Shown here: positions 33,671-42,893 of the stretch, one piece after another
How the letters are laid out: each line of letters begins with the position of its first letter
How positions within the stretch are numbered: position 1 is the first letter of the stretch
NCBI GenBank assembly: GCA_001785515.1
Contig: MFTY01000004.1
Span: forward strand, 2,657-56,288
Origin: Candidatus Nomurabacteria bacterium RIFCSPHIGHO2_02_FULL_35_13
Lineage (GTDB): Bacteria > Patescibacteriota > Minisyncoccia > Phycocordibacterales > UBA9973
DNA: 53,632 nt
Reading direction: 5' to 3'
Translations under genes and position numbers: made by a program
Notes under the pieces: model-generated
Told to the model about the DNA's origin: nothing
Databases searched by the model: none
Seen by the model: only the letters and a program-made list of their open reading frames with translations

Positions 33671-34186
33671 TTATTGAAGATATTTTTTATAACCGATTTT
33701 AAATAATTTTTCACTTTTTATTTTTATTTCATCACTCATTTTTTCTTTATAAATAATGAGTTTTTTCTCAAGATTTTTATCGGAAAGAGCTAAAATTTGA
33801 ATAGCTAATAACCCCGCATTCTTTGTGGCATTAATGCCTACAGTAGCCACAGGCACTCCGGGAGGCATTTGACTGGTGGAAAGAAGAGAATCAAGTCCAT
33901 CTAAAGTTTTTGCTTTAATTGGTATACCTATTACCGGTAGCGTGGTAAGAGACGCTATCACACCTGCCAAATGCGCTGCTCCACCAGCTCCAGCAATCAA
34001 TATTTTTATTCCATGATTTTTAGCATTAGCGACATATTGATGGACTAATTCAGGGCTACGATGCGCTGAAGCAACTGTTATATCATAAGAAATGCCAAAT
34101 TCTTCTAAAATTTTTGCTACCTCGCTCATAACTTCCAAATCAGAATCTGAACCCATAAGTATTAGAACTTTTGCGTCTTTTTTCAT
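33671..34186 (-). CDS. purE: N5-CAIR mutase / AIR carboxylase PurE
   Basis: The octameric carboxyl-transfer enzyme of purine synthesis. LMGSDSDLEVM near residue 11-20, ASAHRSPELV, GAGGAAHLAGVIAS, LPVIGIPI and MPPGVPVATVGI are typical. Class I PurE normally needs PurK to make N5-CAIR; no purK is in the window, so either it lies elsewhere or this form uses CO2 directly. Sequence alone does not settle it. purE has its own promoter just after guaA. Confidence 0.95.
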   Translation of the reverse strand: MKKDAKVLILMGSDSDLEVMSEVAKILEEFGISYDITVASAHRSPELVHQYVANAKNHGIKILIAGAGGAAHLAGVIASLTTLPVIGIPIKAKTLDGLDSLLSTSQMPPGVPVATVGINATKNAGLLAIQILALSDKNLEKKLIIYKEKMSDEIKIKSEKLFKIGYKKYLQ

Positions 34187-34201
34187 AAGTTTATTTTAAC
34201 A
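34187..34201 (-). promoter_or_regulatory. purE promoter, leaderless type
   Basis: Extended -10 TGtTAAAAT (34201 to 34193), six bases, ATG. It lies within the 35-base gap between guaA and purE, so purE-purM-purC can be expressed separately from guaA. Confidence 0.68.
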
Positions 34202-34221
34202 TTAAAAGTAAATAAAACAAC

Positions 34222-35748
34222 TTATTCAAATTCTGTTGTTGCCGGGGGTTTTGGTGTCATATCAAAAAATACACGTACTATATTTTTATGTTTTGTAAGT
34301 GCGCTGATAATTTCATTTACAATTTTCTCTGGAAAATAGTATCCTTTGACTGTCATAAAATCCGCTGTTTGCACGGCGCGAATGGCAAGAGAATGTCCAT
34401 AAACACGTTCGTCGCCTTTGACTCCAACAGAATTAACGCCTAGCAACGCTACAATAAGTTGAGAAATATTTTTCGTTAAACCATATTTTTTGATAATATC
34501 TGTTACTGTTTTGTCCGCTTCTTGCACTAATTTAATTTTTTCTTTTGATACCGGTGTACCGACAACTCTCAAATACAATCCTGGACCTGGAAAAGGATTG
34601 CGTTCATATACAGACTTGGGAAGGTTAAGAGCACGAGCAAGCTCTCGGACTTCGTATTTGAATAAATTTCTGAATGGATGTAAATCTTTCACTTTCCATG
34701 CTAAACCAACATTATGATGCGTTTTAATCATTACTGATTGCCCTATTTTACCACTTTCAATAATATCAGTCGCTAAAGTTCCCTGCACAATAAAATCGGC
34801 ATTATGCTTTTTTATTTGTTTTTCGAATATTCTTTGATAAACAACGCGAAATTTTTTTCGTTTTTCTTCCCCGTCGATTGTTTTACTGATATTTTTTATA
34901 AATTCTACGGCAGCTGAAATTACAATAAGTTTTTTTACTCCTGCATTTTTTGCATTTTCTTTTAATTCTATAAGTTCATTTTCCCTAAATCCACCCGTAT
35001 CTATAGCCACACAAATAAGTCTTTTTCCTAAAACAGGGCTAAGAATTCTAGCTAAGGTGGTAGAGTCCACTCCTCCGGAAAAACCCAAGATAACATTTGA
35101 TTTATTTTTTACAACCTCAAGAACTTCTTTCTGAATTTGATGAATTAAATTTATAGGATTCCAATCTTTATCGCATTTAGAGAGTGTAAGAAAATTCTGT
35201 AATATTTTTTTGCCTTCTGTCGTATCAATAACTTCCGGGTGAAATTGAATTCCTAATACACGATTATTTTTATTGCTCATAGCGGCAATTCCTTTTGATT
35301 TGGCAATAGAAATAAAACCTTTTGGCAACGCAATTACCGTATCTCCATGACTTGCCCAAACTTTTGTTTTTTCTTTTACATTTTTAAAAAGTGGATGTTT
35401 TTTATTTACAGATACTTCCGCTGGTCCGTATTCACGATGCAAAAAAGGTTTTTCTACAACACCCCTGAGTTTATGCGCAAGGAGTTGCATTCCATAACAA
35501 ATACCTAGAATTAAATATTTTTTACCGGTAATATCCAGCATTTTTGGAAGTCCGGGCGCTCCATCGTTATGCACACTCCAATTGCTGCCAGAAAGAATAA
35601 CCGCCTTTGGCGTGTTATGTTTCAGCCATTTATCGGCTTTTTTAACTGGTAATATTATGCCTCGCACACCAAGCTCGCGTAAAGTTCTTCCGATAACAAG
35701 CGTATATTGCGAGCCGTAATCCACGATAAGAATTTGTATGTCGTCCAT
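34222..35748 (-). CDS. guaA: GMP synthase (glutamine-hydrolysing)
   Basis: Makes GMP from XMP. The N-terminal class I glutamine amidotransferase has C84 in LGICYGMQLLAH and QFHPEV. The ATP-pyrophosphatase domain has the PP-loop GFSGGVDSTTLARIL, and the C-terminal dimerisation domain ends with DMTPKPPATTEFE. The start at 35748 gives the family N-terminus MDDIQILIVDYGSQ; seven extra codons upstream overlap the promoter. Length is 508. It is divergent from guaB, which makes its substrate. Confidence 0.97.
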   Translation of the reverse strand: MDDIQILIVDYGSQYTLVIGRTLRELGVRGIILPVKKADKWLKHNTPKAVILSGSNWSVHNDGAPGLPKMLDITGKKYLILGICYGMQLLAHKLRGVVEKPFLHREYGPAEVSVNKKHPLFKNVKEKTKVWASHGDTVIALPKGFISIAKSKGIAAMSNKNNRVLGIQFHPEVIDTTEGKKILQNFLTLSKCDKDWNPINLIHQIQKEVLEVVKNKSNVILGFSGGVDSTTLARILSPVLGKRLICVAIDTGGFRENELIELKENAKNAGVKKLIVISAAVEFIKNISKTIDGEEKRKKFRVVYQRIFEKQIKKHNADFIVQGTLATDIIESGKIGQSVMIKTHHNVGLAWKVKDLHPFRNLFKYEVRELARALNLPKSVYERNPFPGPGLYLRVVGTPVSKEKIKLVQEADKTVTDIIKKYGLTKNISQLIVALLGVNSVGVKGDERVYGHSLAIRAVQTADFMTVKGYYFPEKIVNEIISALTKHKNIVRVFFDMTPKPPATTEFE

Positions 35749-35785
35749 AATATATGCTAGTATACACAATATATTATGTCTTCAA
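35734..35785. promoter_or_regulatory. Divergent guaA/guaB promoter with overlapping -10 boxes
   Basis: For guaB: TTGTAT (35734-35739), 18 bases, extended TGcTAGTAT with its box at 35758-35763, twelve bases, ATG at 35776. For guaA on the other strand: TATACT (35764 to 35759), ten bases, ATG at 35748, with TTGAAG (35785 to 35780) as a possible close -35. The two -10 boxes occupy nearly the same base pairs. Confidence 0.6.
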
Positions 35786-37266
35786 AAGCAAAGGGGGAAG
35801 GAAGAAAAAATTTTGAAGAAGGTCTTACTTATGACGATGTATTGTTAGTGCCTCAATACTCTGAAATTTTGCCACGGGAAGTTGATACAACTTCTCATCT
35901 TACTAAAAAAATAAAGCTCAATGTTCCAATTATTTCCGCCGCTATGGATACCGTAACTGAAGCAGCAATGGCAATAGCTATGGCGCAAGAAGGAGGAATA
36001 GGGATTTTACATAAAAATATGAGCATTGAGAAACAAGCAGCTGAAGTGCGTAAGGTTAAGCGTTCTGAAAGCGGAATGATTCATGACCCTATAACTTTGA
36101 CTACAGAAGCATTATTAAAAGATGCTCTAAAAATTATGAAAGAAAACAAAATTGGCGGTATTCCGATAGTTGATAAAAATATGCAGTTAAAAGGAATACT
36201 GACTAATCGTGATTTAAGATTTCAAAAAAACTTGGAACTTTCAGTAGGGCAAGTAATGACAAAAACAAATTTAATAACCGGCAATATTAACACAGACTTA
36301 AAAGAAGCGGAAAAAATACTCACAAATCATAAAGTTGAAAAATTGCCTTTAGTTGATAAACAAAATAAACTTATCGGACTTATCACTTACAAAGACATAA
36401 TGAAAGTAAAGTCACGTCCAAATTCTTGCAGAGATGATTTTGGCAGGTTGCGAGTAGGGGCGGCGGTAGGAATCACTTCTGATACTTTAGGGAGAGTAAA
36501 AATGCTCTTACAAAATGAGGTTGATACGATAGTTATTGATACCGCTCACGGTCATTCAAAAGGAGTGATTGAAATGTTGAAAAAAATAAAAAAAGAATTT
36601 CCAAAATTGGAAGTTATTGTTGGAAATATTGCCACCGGGGAAGCAGCTCTGGATTTAATTAAAGCCGGAGCCGATGCGATAAAAGTAGGTATTGGTCCTG
36701 GGTCAATCTGCACTACACGCGTAATTGCTGGCGTAGGTTTTCCTCAGTTTTCTGCCGTATATGAAGTGGCAAAAGCGATAAAGAACACAGGAGTGCCAGT
36801 TATTGCTGATGGAGGTATCAGAAATACCGGAGATATACCGAAAGCTTTAGCTGCTGGAGCAAGTTCCATTATGACAGGTTCCCTTTTCGCTGGGGTAGAA
36901 GAATCACCGGGCGAAACCGTCATTTTTGAAGGTAGAAAATATAAAACTTATCGAGGTATGGGTTCTATTGAAGCCATGCAACAGGGTTCCAAAGACAGAT
37001 ATTTCCAAGACACTGAAGACGATATAAAGAAACTTGTGCCGGAAGGCATAGTTGGTAGAGTTTCTTTTAAGGGAAATCTTTCCGAAGTTATTTACCAGAT
37101 GGTTGGCGGATTACGGGCAGGCATGGGATATTGTGGAGCAAAAAATATAAAAATTCTTCAAGATAAAGCAAAATTTGTGCGAATTACACAATTTGGCATG
37201 GAAGAAAGCCATCCACATGACGTTGTTATTACTAAAGAATCCCCAAATTATAGTTTAGGCAAATAA
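35776..37266 (+). CDS. guaB: IMP dehydrogenase
   Basis: Oxidises IMP to XMP with NAD. A TIM barrel carries two CBS domains inserted at about 95-215. Catalytic C312 lies in [15 protein letters not shown], the flap motif is [11 protein letters not shown], and [12 protein letters not shown] and [15 protein letters not shown] bind phosphate. The C-terminus has [14 protein letters not shown] and [17 protein letters not shown]. Length is 496. It shares a promoter region with guaA and is followed by purA after nine bases, so the IMP branch-point enzymes are clustered. Confidence 0.97.
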   Translation: MSSKAKGEGRKNFEEGLTYDDVLLVPQYSEILPREVDTTSHLTKKIKLNVPIISAAMDTVTEAAMAIAMAQEGGIGILHKNMSIEKQAAEVRKVKRSESGMIHDPITLTTEALLKDALKIMKENKIGGIPIVDKNMQLKGILTNRDLRFQKNLELSVGQVMTKTNLITGNINTDLKEAEKILTNHKVEKLPLVDKQNKLIGLITYKDIMKVKSRPNSCRDDFGRLRVGAAVGITSDTLGRVKMLLQNEVDTIVIDTAHGHSKGVIEMLKKIKKEFPKLEVIVGNIATGEAALDLIKAGADAIKVGIGPGSICTTRVIAGVGFPQFSAVYEVAKAIKNTGVPVIADGGIRNTGDIPKALAAGASSIMTGSLFAGVEESPGETVIFEGRKYKTYRGMGSIEAMQQGSKDRYFQDTEDDIKKLVPEGIVGRVSFKGNLSEVIYQMVGGLRAGMGYCGAKNIKILQDKAKFVRITQFGMEESHPHDVVITKESPNYSLGK

Positions 37267-37275
37267 AATTCTAGA

Positions 37276-38610
37276 ATGAAAAAAAATAAAAATAAAAATG
37301 GGTTCGTAGATGTGGTTGTCGGTCTCCAATGGGGAGATGAGGGAAAAGGCAAAAATATAGACGAACTTCTTTCTCGTGGAGAATATTCAGCGGTCGCGCG
37401 TTTTCAAGGCGGAGCAAACGCCGGTCATACCTTGAAATATAAAAATACCACTTTTATCGGGCATATTGTGCCGTCCGGGTGCTTGCAGAAAAATATAGAA
37501 CTATATATAGGTAATGGCGTAGTAGTTGATGTAATTTCCCTGCTGAAGGAAATGTCTGAGCTCAAAAAAATGGGTTTCAATGTCGCTCCGCGTTTGTATA
37601 TTTCCAATCGGGCAAAATTAGTTTCTTATCTTCACCCATTTCTGGACCAAGCGGAAGAATTTTACAGAAGTAAAGGTGGAGCAAAAGTGGGAACTACCGG
37701 CAGGGGTATAGGTCCGGCCTATAGCGATTCGCGATCTCGCCGAGGACTTTTGATAGGCGATGTGTTGCATCCTGATTTTAAGGAAAAAGAATTAAATCTT
37801 TCAAGATTTCATATGGATTTTCTTGAGATGTACAGGAAAAGATACGGTTTTAAATATTCAGAAAACGCGATAAAACAAGCAAGAAAAAATTGGCTGGATG
37901 CGATAAAAAGTCTAAAAAAACTTCAGGTTTGTGATTTGTCTTTCTTGATACAAAAAAGATTATTAGAAGGCAAGAATATCTTGGCTGAAGGAGCGCAAGC
38001 GGTGATGCTCGATGTCGATTTCGGGGATTACCCGAATGTCACAAGTTCAAACACCTTGCCCGCCAATGTGTCTTTAGGCCTCGGCATACCACATACTGTT
38101 ATCAGAAATGTATATGGCGTGATTAAAGCTTATACTACGAAAGTAGGTGGAGGTAGTTTCCCTTCCCGTATTGAAGATGCAAATCTGGAAAAGCTCTTTC
38201 AAAATGCCGGTTATGAATTCGGAGCTACTACCGGGCGTCCCAGGATGTGTGGTTGGCTTGATTTATTCGCGCTTCGTTATGCCTTAGGATTATCCGGGGC
38301 AAATAAAATCTTCATCAACAAAGCGGATATATGTCTCTCGGATAAAATAAAAGTTGTAGTCGGATATAAAATTAAAGGAAAAAGATTGAAAGATTTCCCT
38401 CTTTATCTTAATCAAGTGGAAAAAGTGATTACCGAAGAAATACCCGGTTGGGGAAATAAAAATTATAGAATAAAAGAAAAGAAAAAAGTTTCCAAGGAAT
38501 TAGCTTTGTATTTAAAATATATAAAAAATAAGTTATCCGACTTGAACGTGAAAATAATATCAGTCGGTACCGGTCCAGACCGAGAACATTTTTTTAATTG
38601 GGATAATTAA
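37276..38610 (+). CDS. purA: Adenylosuccinate synthetase
   Basis: Converts IMP and aspartate to adenylosuccinate using GTP. The P-loop-like GDEGKGK is at 20-26; FQGGANAGHTLKY, GTTGRGIGPAY, AEGAQAVMLDVDFGDYP and TTGRPRMCGWLD follow. Length (444) is slightly above usual. It is cotranscribed with guaB, so the AMP and GMP branches start from one transcript. The stop is one base from the end of convergent purD. Confidence 0.97.
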   Translation: MKKNKNKNGFVDVVVGLQWGDEGKGKNIDELLSRGEYSAVARFQGGANAGHTLKYKNTTFIGHIVPSGCLQKNIELYIGNGVVVDVISLLKEMSELKKMGFNVAPRLYISNRAKLVSYLHPFLDQAEEFYRSKGGAKVGTTGRGIGPAYSDSRSRRGLLIGDVLHPDFKEKELNLSRFHMDFLEMYRKRYGFKYSENAIKQARKNWLDAIKSLKKLQVCDLSFLIQKRLLEGKNILAEGAQAVMLDVDFGDYPNVTSSNTLPANVSLGLGIPHTVIRNVYGVIKAYTTKVGGGSFPSRIEDANLEKLFQNAGYEFGATTGRPRMCGWLDLFALRYALGLSGANKIFINKADICLSDKIKVVVGYKIKGKRLKDFPLYLNQVEKVITEEIPGWGNKNYRIKEKKKVSKELALYLKYIKNKLSDLNVKIISVGTGPDREHFFNWDN

Positions 38611-38611
38611 T

Positions 38612-39889
38612 TTATAACAAATATTTTCCTATATCTTTACGATACTGCATTCCTTCAAAAGATATTTTAGATACAGCTTCATAGGCTATATCTAAGGCTT
38701 TTTTCAAATCACTGCCAATCGCGCTCACCCCCAGCACTCGTCCGCCGTTGGTAATTAAATTGTCTTTTTCTATCTTAGTGCCTGCATGAAATACAATAAT
38801 ATTATTATTGCGTTCCGCCTCTTCTATGCCTCTAATAATTTTTCCTTTCTCATAAGAGCCCGGATAACCTCCCGAAGCAAGTATAATAGTGCAAGCATAA
38901 ATCGATTTCCATTTTATTTTAATTTCATTGAGCTTTTGGTCAACACATGCATTAATAATTTCCAGTAAATCTGTTTCAAGCAATCTCATATAAGTTTCTG
39001 TTTCCGGGTCGCCAAAACGCGTATTGTATTCGAGAATTTTAGGACCACTCTCTGTTAATATGAGACCGGGATAAATCACTCCGGAGAAGGTATTTTTATC
39101 TTCATTCATTTTAGATAAAGTAGGCGCGATTATTGTTTTCTTTATGTTGTTTAGAAGTTCGTTTGTAACAAAAGAAAGCGGGGCAACTGTTCCCATACCT
39201 CCGGTATTTGGCCCTGTGTTTCCTTCTCCTATGCGTTTATGGTCTTGCGATGTCGGAAAAATGGAATAATTTTTACCATCTGAAAACGCATGGATAGAAA
39301 TTTCCCGGCCTATTAAAAATTCTTCAATTATGACTTCATTTCCGGATTCGCCAAAAATCTTTCTTACCAAAATGTCTTCCAGCGCCTTATGAGCTTCTTC
39401 TGTTGTTTGAGCAATAATTACTCCCTTACCAAGAGCCAAACCGCTGGCCTTGATTACAATCGGTAAACTTTGAGTATCAATATATTTTACCGCTTCATTA
39501 AAATCGGAAAAAACTTTAAATTTTGCCGTTGGTAAATCATATTTCTGCATAAAATTTTTAGCGAATGCTTTTGAAGATTCGAGTTGAGCGGCTTTTTTCG
39601 TCGGTCCAAAAATTCTCAAATTTTCTTTTTGAAATTCATCCACAATACCAAGCGCCAAAGGGTCATCAGGAATGGCAAGAGTTAAATCAATTTTTTCTTT
39701 TTTTACAAATTCTATTAATGCAGGAATATTTTTTGCATCTATAGGAACATTTATTCCAATTTTTTCCGTTCCCGCATTCCCGGGCGCAAAATAAAGTTCA
39801 CCGCACATTGGCGACTGTTTGATTTTCCATCCGATAGCATGTTCCCGTCCCCCGCTTCCGATTATTAAAATTTTCTGTTTATTATCCAT
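38612..39889 (-). CDS. purD: Phosphoribosylamine-glycine ligase PurD
   Basis: An ATP-grasp enzyme joining glycine to phosphoribosylamine. IIGSGGREHAIGWK at the N-terminus, VIKASGLALGKGV, EEFLIGREISIHAF, QDHKRIGEGNTGPNTGGMG and EYNTRFGDPETE are the family landmarks. Length is 425. It overlaps purN by eight bases and ends one base from purA. Confidence 0.97.
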   Translation of the reverse strand: MDNKQKILIIGSGGREHAIGWKIKQSPMCGELYFAPGNAGTEKIGINVPIDAKNIPALIEFVKKEKIDLTLAIPDDPLALGIVDEFQKENLRIFGPTKKAAQLESSKAFAKNFMQKYDLPTAKFKVFSDFNEAVKYIDTQSLPIVIKASGLALGKGVIIAQTTEEAHKALEDILVRKIFGESGNEVIIEEFLIGREISIHAFSDGKNYSIFPTSQDHKRIGEGNTGPNTGGMGTVAPLSFVTNELLNNIKKTIIAPTLSKMNEDKNTFSGVIYPGLILTESGPKILEYNTRFGDPETETYMRLLETDLLEIINACVDQKLNEIKIKWKSIYACTIILASGGYPGSYEKGKIIRGIEEAERNNNIIVFHAGTKIEKDNLITNGGRVLGVSAIGSDLKKALDIAYEAVSKISFEGMQYRKDIGKYLL

Positions 39890-40601
39890 TAGGATACAAT
39901 TTTATGGCTAATTCTTTGCATTCTTCTAGTATTTTTTCTTCTCCAGGTAAAACAAGTGGAATTTCACGAATAAATTCTTTTACTTTGCCTTCACTGAAAT
40001 CTTTTAAGGTTTCAATCTGAACTTTGTGTTCTGTTGGAAGCACTCGAGCCTGTAATATTTCTACTGTATCATCTATAAATATTGGAACTTGTTCTCTTTT
40101 TATTATTTTTCCTTCATCAAAATTAGACGTCACATAATGAGCCGTTGCTTCTGTCCAAAAATCACGGTTTGTTCTTCGAACAAATTCTATTCGTGCTTGA
40201 TGCACTCGCAAGCCGAACATTCCAGCTCCTCCAAAATCCGGCTTACCCGTGTCTAGTGGTCCGGGATGTTGATTTACAATCATTCCTTTATAAGCTTCAC
40301 AAACGTTTCTAGGTGTTTTTACCAACCAACCATATTGACCAATAAAGTCTACATCCCTCTCTTTACATAAAGAAATAATAGCTTGACCAAAATCTTCTTC
40401 TGAAGAAAATGCTCTTCGATTTAATACTACGACATCTTCTTCTTGCATCCCGAGATCCAATGCTTTTTTTATACCTAGAATATTAGATTTACTTGCAATA
40501 ACAAGTACGGGAACAATATTTTGCAATATATTATTCTTGCAAGCTTTTAATATTGCTTCCATTGTTGTTCCCCCGCCTGATATAAATAATGCTATTCTCA
40601 T
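39882..40601 (-). CDS. purN: Glycinamide ribonucleotide formyltransferase-like PurN
   Basis: A formyltransferase using 10-formyl-THF. The N-terminal ISGGGTTMEAILKA binds the ribonucleotide, the catalytic N110 and H112 lie in IVNQHPGPLD, and the Asp is in SNFDEGKII. At 239 residues it is longer than most PurN (about 200), with an insert after the catalytic loop (about residues 118-150) rich in Arg. Because of this insert, a related formyltransferase cannot be excluded, but position between purF and purD supports PurN. Its ATG abuts a palindromic element. Confidence 0.85.
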   Translation of the reverse strand: MRIALFISGGGTTMEAILKACKNNILQNIVPVLVIASKSNILGIKKALDLGMQEEDVVVLNRRAFSSEEDFGQAIISLCKERDVDFIGQYGWLVKTPRNVCEAYKGMIVNQHPGPLDTGKPDFGGAGMFGLRVHQARIEFVRRTNRDFWTEATAHYVTSNFDEGKIIKREQVPIFIDDTVEILQARVLPTEHKVQIETLKDFSEGKVKEFIREIPLVLPGEEKILEECKELAIKLYPNG

Positions 40602-40680
40602 CCCGTACGAAATTCAGTTAAATTAATAAATTGACCAATCCCCTATTACGAAACTTCTTTAATAAGATTTCGTACGGGAC
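40602..40680 (-). repeat. Start-codon-flush hairpin, family 2 copy 3 (before purN)
   Basis: CCCGTACGAAAT (40602-40613) and ATTTCGTACGGG (40667-40678) pair perfectly over 12 bp around a ~53-base loop. On the minus strand the 3' arm ends CGGG right before the purN ATG. It fills nearly the whole purF-purN gap. A near-repeat of the arm, TTACGAAACTT, is inside the loop. Confidence 0.8.
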
Positions 40681-40686
40681 TCATAA

Positions 40687-42075
40687 TTAAACGTTATGTT
40701 TTATTTCTTTTTCGTGTTCAAAAATAGGCAACGGATATTCTCCATTAAAAGCGGAAAGCGAGAATCTTTTTCTAGGCAAGCCAGTTGCTTTTACCATGCC
40801 ATCTATGGAAAGAAATGATAAAGATGTTGCGCCTAAATATTGACGGGTTTCTTCTATTGTTTTTTGCGAAGAAATAAGATTTTCTTGTTTAGGAGTATCT
40901 ATTCCATAAAAATCAGGAAACTTAACCGGAGCTGAACCAACTAAAAAATGAACTTCCTTTGCCCCAGCATCAAAAAGCATTTTAATAATCAGCTTGGAAG
41001 TGGTTCCACGAACTATTGAATCATCTATTACTCCAACGCGTTTGTTTTTAATAACGCTTCGAAGTATGGTTAATTTCATTTTCATTTTTTTATCACGATC
41101 TACCTGTAAGGGTTCAATAAATGTGCGATGAATATACCGATTTTTATTTAAAGCCATTTCAAAAGGAACACCAGAAGCTTGAGAATAACCGATTGCTGCT
41201 GGAATAGAAGTTTCTGGCACAGGCACTACAACATCAAGTTTAATATTGGGATGTTCTTTAAATAACATTTTTCCAAAATTTTTACGGACTTGATAAACAG
41301 ACTTTCCCATCATCAAACAATCGTGACGAGAAAAATAAACAAATTCAAAAATATCAAATTTTGGCTCTTCTTTGGCTAAAATTTTACTCTTCATTCCTTT
41401 TTTTGAAATAATTATCATTTCTCCGGGCAATACTTCTCGTAAAAAACTGGCGCCTACGGTTCTGAGAGCGCACGTTTCAGAAGCTATAATTGTTTCATTT
41501 TCTCTTTTTCCAATTACCAAAGGACGAATGCCTCGCGGGTCCCGAAAAGCCACTAATTCTTTATTTGAAAGAGCTACGCAAGAAAATGCTCCAGTAAAAA
41601 GCGGATATGATTTTTCTATGGCTTTTGACAAAGACAATTTTTTTTTCATGTAAAAACCAACAGCTTTTGCCATTAGTTCCGAATCAGAATTGTTCTTGAT
41701 TGGCACTTTATTTTTTTTAAGAAAACTTTCCAATGCCTTTGTGCTTGGAAGGTTTCCGTTATGAGCAAAAGAAACAGTGTTATTAAAAATAATCGGTTGA
41801 GCATGTTTTGAACTAGTGCCGCGAGAAGTTGAATAGCGATTGTGTCCAATGGCGGCAAAACCAGGAAGTTTTTTCATAATTTTTTCAGTATAAACTTGAC
41901 TGACTAATCCTGAACCTTTATGAAAAAATATTTTTTTTCCATTAGTTGAAACAATACCGGTTTGTTCTTGCCCGCGGTGTTGAAGGGCAAATAAACCGAA
42001 ATAAGTTTGACGAGACGCTATGCCGGGAGCATTAAAAATTCCAAAAACTCCGCATTTTTCATTTAATTTATTCAT
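40687..42075 (-). CDS. purF: Amidophosphoribosyltransferase PurF
   Basis: The first committed enzyme of purine synthesis (PRPP plus glutamine to phosphoribosylamine). The Ntn-hydrolase nucleophile C8 in NEKCGVFGIF would be exposed after removal of a seven-residue propeptide. LQHRGQEQTGI, GHNRYST and AFRDPRGIRPL follow. The PRPP loop is VIDDSIVRGTTSK. Length is 462. It overlaps the purQ stop by four bases. Confidence 0.97.
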   Translation of the reverse strand: MNKLNEKCGVFGIFNAPGIASRQTYFGLFALQHRGQEQTGIVSTNGKKIFFHKGSGLVSQVYTEKIMKKLPGFAAIGHNRYSTSRGTSSKHAQPIIFNNTVSFAHNGNLPSTKALESFLKKNKVPIKNNSDSELMAKAVGFYMKKKLSLSKAIEKSYPLFTGAFSCVALSNKELVAFRDPRGIRPLVIGKRENETIIASETCALRTVGASFLREVLPGEMIIISKKGMKSKILAKEEPKFDIFEFVYFSRHDCLMMGKSVYQVRKNFGKMLFKEHPNIKLDVVVPVPETSIPAAIGYSQASGVPFEMALNKNRYIHRTFIEPLQVDRDKKMKMKLTILRSVIKNKRVGVIDDSIVRGTTSKLIIKMLFDAGAKEVHFLVGSAPVKFPDFYGIDTPKQENLISSQKTIEETRQYLGATSLSFLSIDGMVKATGLPRKRFSLSAFNGEYPLPIFEHEKEIKHNV

Positions 42076-42893
42076 TGTCTGAAATATTTAATTGCATTTT
42101 TAAATAATAAAATTCCATCTCCATCTTTCTTAAGATTACCTTCTGTTTTTCTAACTTGCCAAAGCGGAGAATGGTGGAAAAACATAGCCCTCTCCGGATG
42201 AGGCATCATCCCCAATACTCGTCCATTATACCCGACTACGCCCGCAATGTCATACATGGCGCCATTGGGATTTTTTTCTAAATTTTGGAAACTGCAGATT
42301 TCTCCTTTTACATAATTTAAAGCTATTTCTTTTTTTCTCTTCATTTCTCTGTATTTTTTTGAATCAATGACATAGCGTCCTTCTCCGTGCGCAATAGGCA
42401 AAGATATATTCTTAATACCATACAGCCATGGACTTTTACCTTCAATTTTTAAATCTACCCAACGGTCAATATATTTTCCGTTTTTATTATAGGTTAATGC
42501 TCCCGGCAATATTCCCAAAGATGTTAATATTTGAAAACCATTGCATATCCCTATCATTAAAGTATCACGAGATAAAAATTCTTTTAATTCTTTTGACAGA
42601 TGATTTTTTAATTTATTGGCGTATGCCTTACCACTACCGGTGTCATCGCCATAAGAAAAACCTCCTGGAAACGCCAAAATTTGATATTCAGAAAGCATTT
42701 TCGGCATAGCAATCAAATCATTTATATGCACAATGTCCGCCTTCCCGCCCGCAGATTCAAAGGCGAATTTTGTTTCTTCTTCGCAATTTAACCCATAACC
42801 TGAAAGAATGATGACTTTTGGTTTTTTGATTTTTATTTTTTTCATGGTTCGATTTTTACTCACCATGACCCTGAGTTTATTCGAATGGGTCAT
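42072..42893 (-). CDS. purQ: FGAM synthase glutamine amidotransferase subunit PurQ
   Basis: Supplies ammonia to PurL. A class I amidotransferase with catalytic Cys in GICNGFQILTSLG, His/Glu in MPHPERAMF, FPGGFSYGDD, and HGEGRYV. Two starts are possible. The ATG at 42893 overlaps the purL stop as ATGA. The ATG at 42845 begins MKKIKIKKPKVIIL, nearer to the family N-terminus. A 7-bp hairpin occupies 42865-42893. With the long start it has 273 residues, slightly more than usual. Confidence 0.93.
   Translation of the reverse strand: MTHSNKLRVMVSKNRTMKKIKIKKPKVIILSGYGLNCEEETKFAFESAGGKADIVHINDLIAMPKMLSEYQILAFPGGFSYGDDTGSGKAYANKLKNHLSKELKEFLSRDTLMIGICNGFQILTSLGILPGALTYNKNGKYIDRWVDLKIEGKSPWLYGIKNISLPIAHGEGRYVIDSKKYREMKRKKEIALNYVKGEICSFQNLEKNPNGAMYDIAGVVGYNGRVLGMMPHPERAMFFHHSPLWQVRKTEGNLKKDGDGILLFKNAIKYFRQ
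42865..42893 (-). other. Hairpin including the first purQ start codon
   Basis: ATGACCC (42865-42871) and GGGTCAT (42887-42893) are perfectly complementary with a 15-base loop. The 5' arm on the minus strand contains the ATG that overlaps the purL stop. It could hide this start and favour the later ATG, or tune coupling. Confidence 0.4.
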
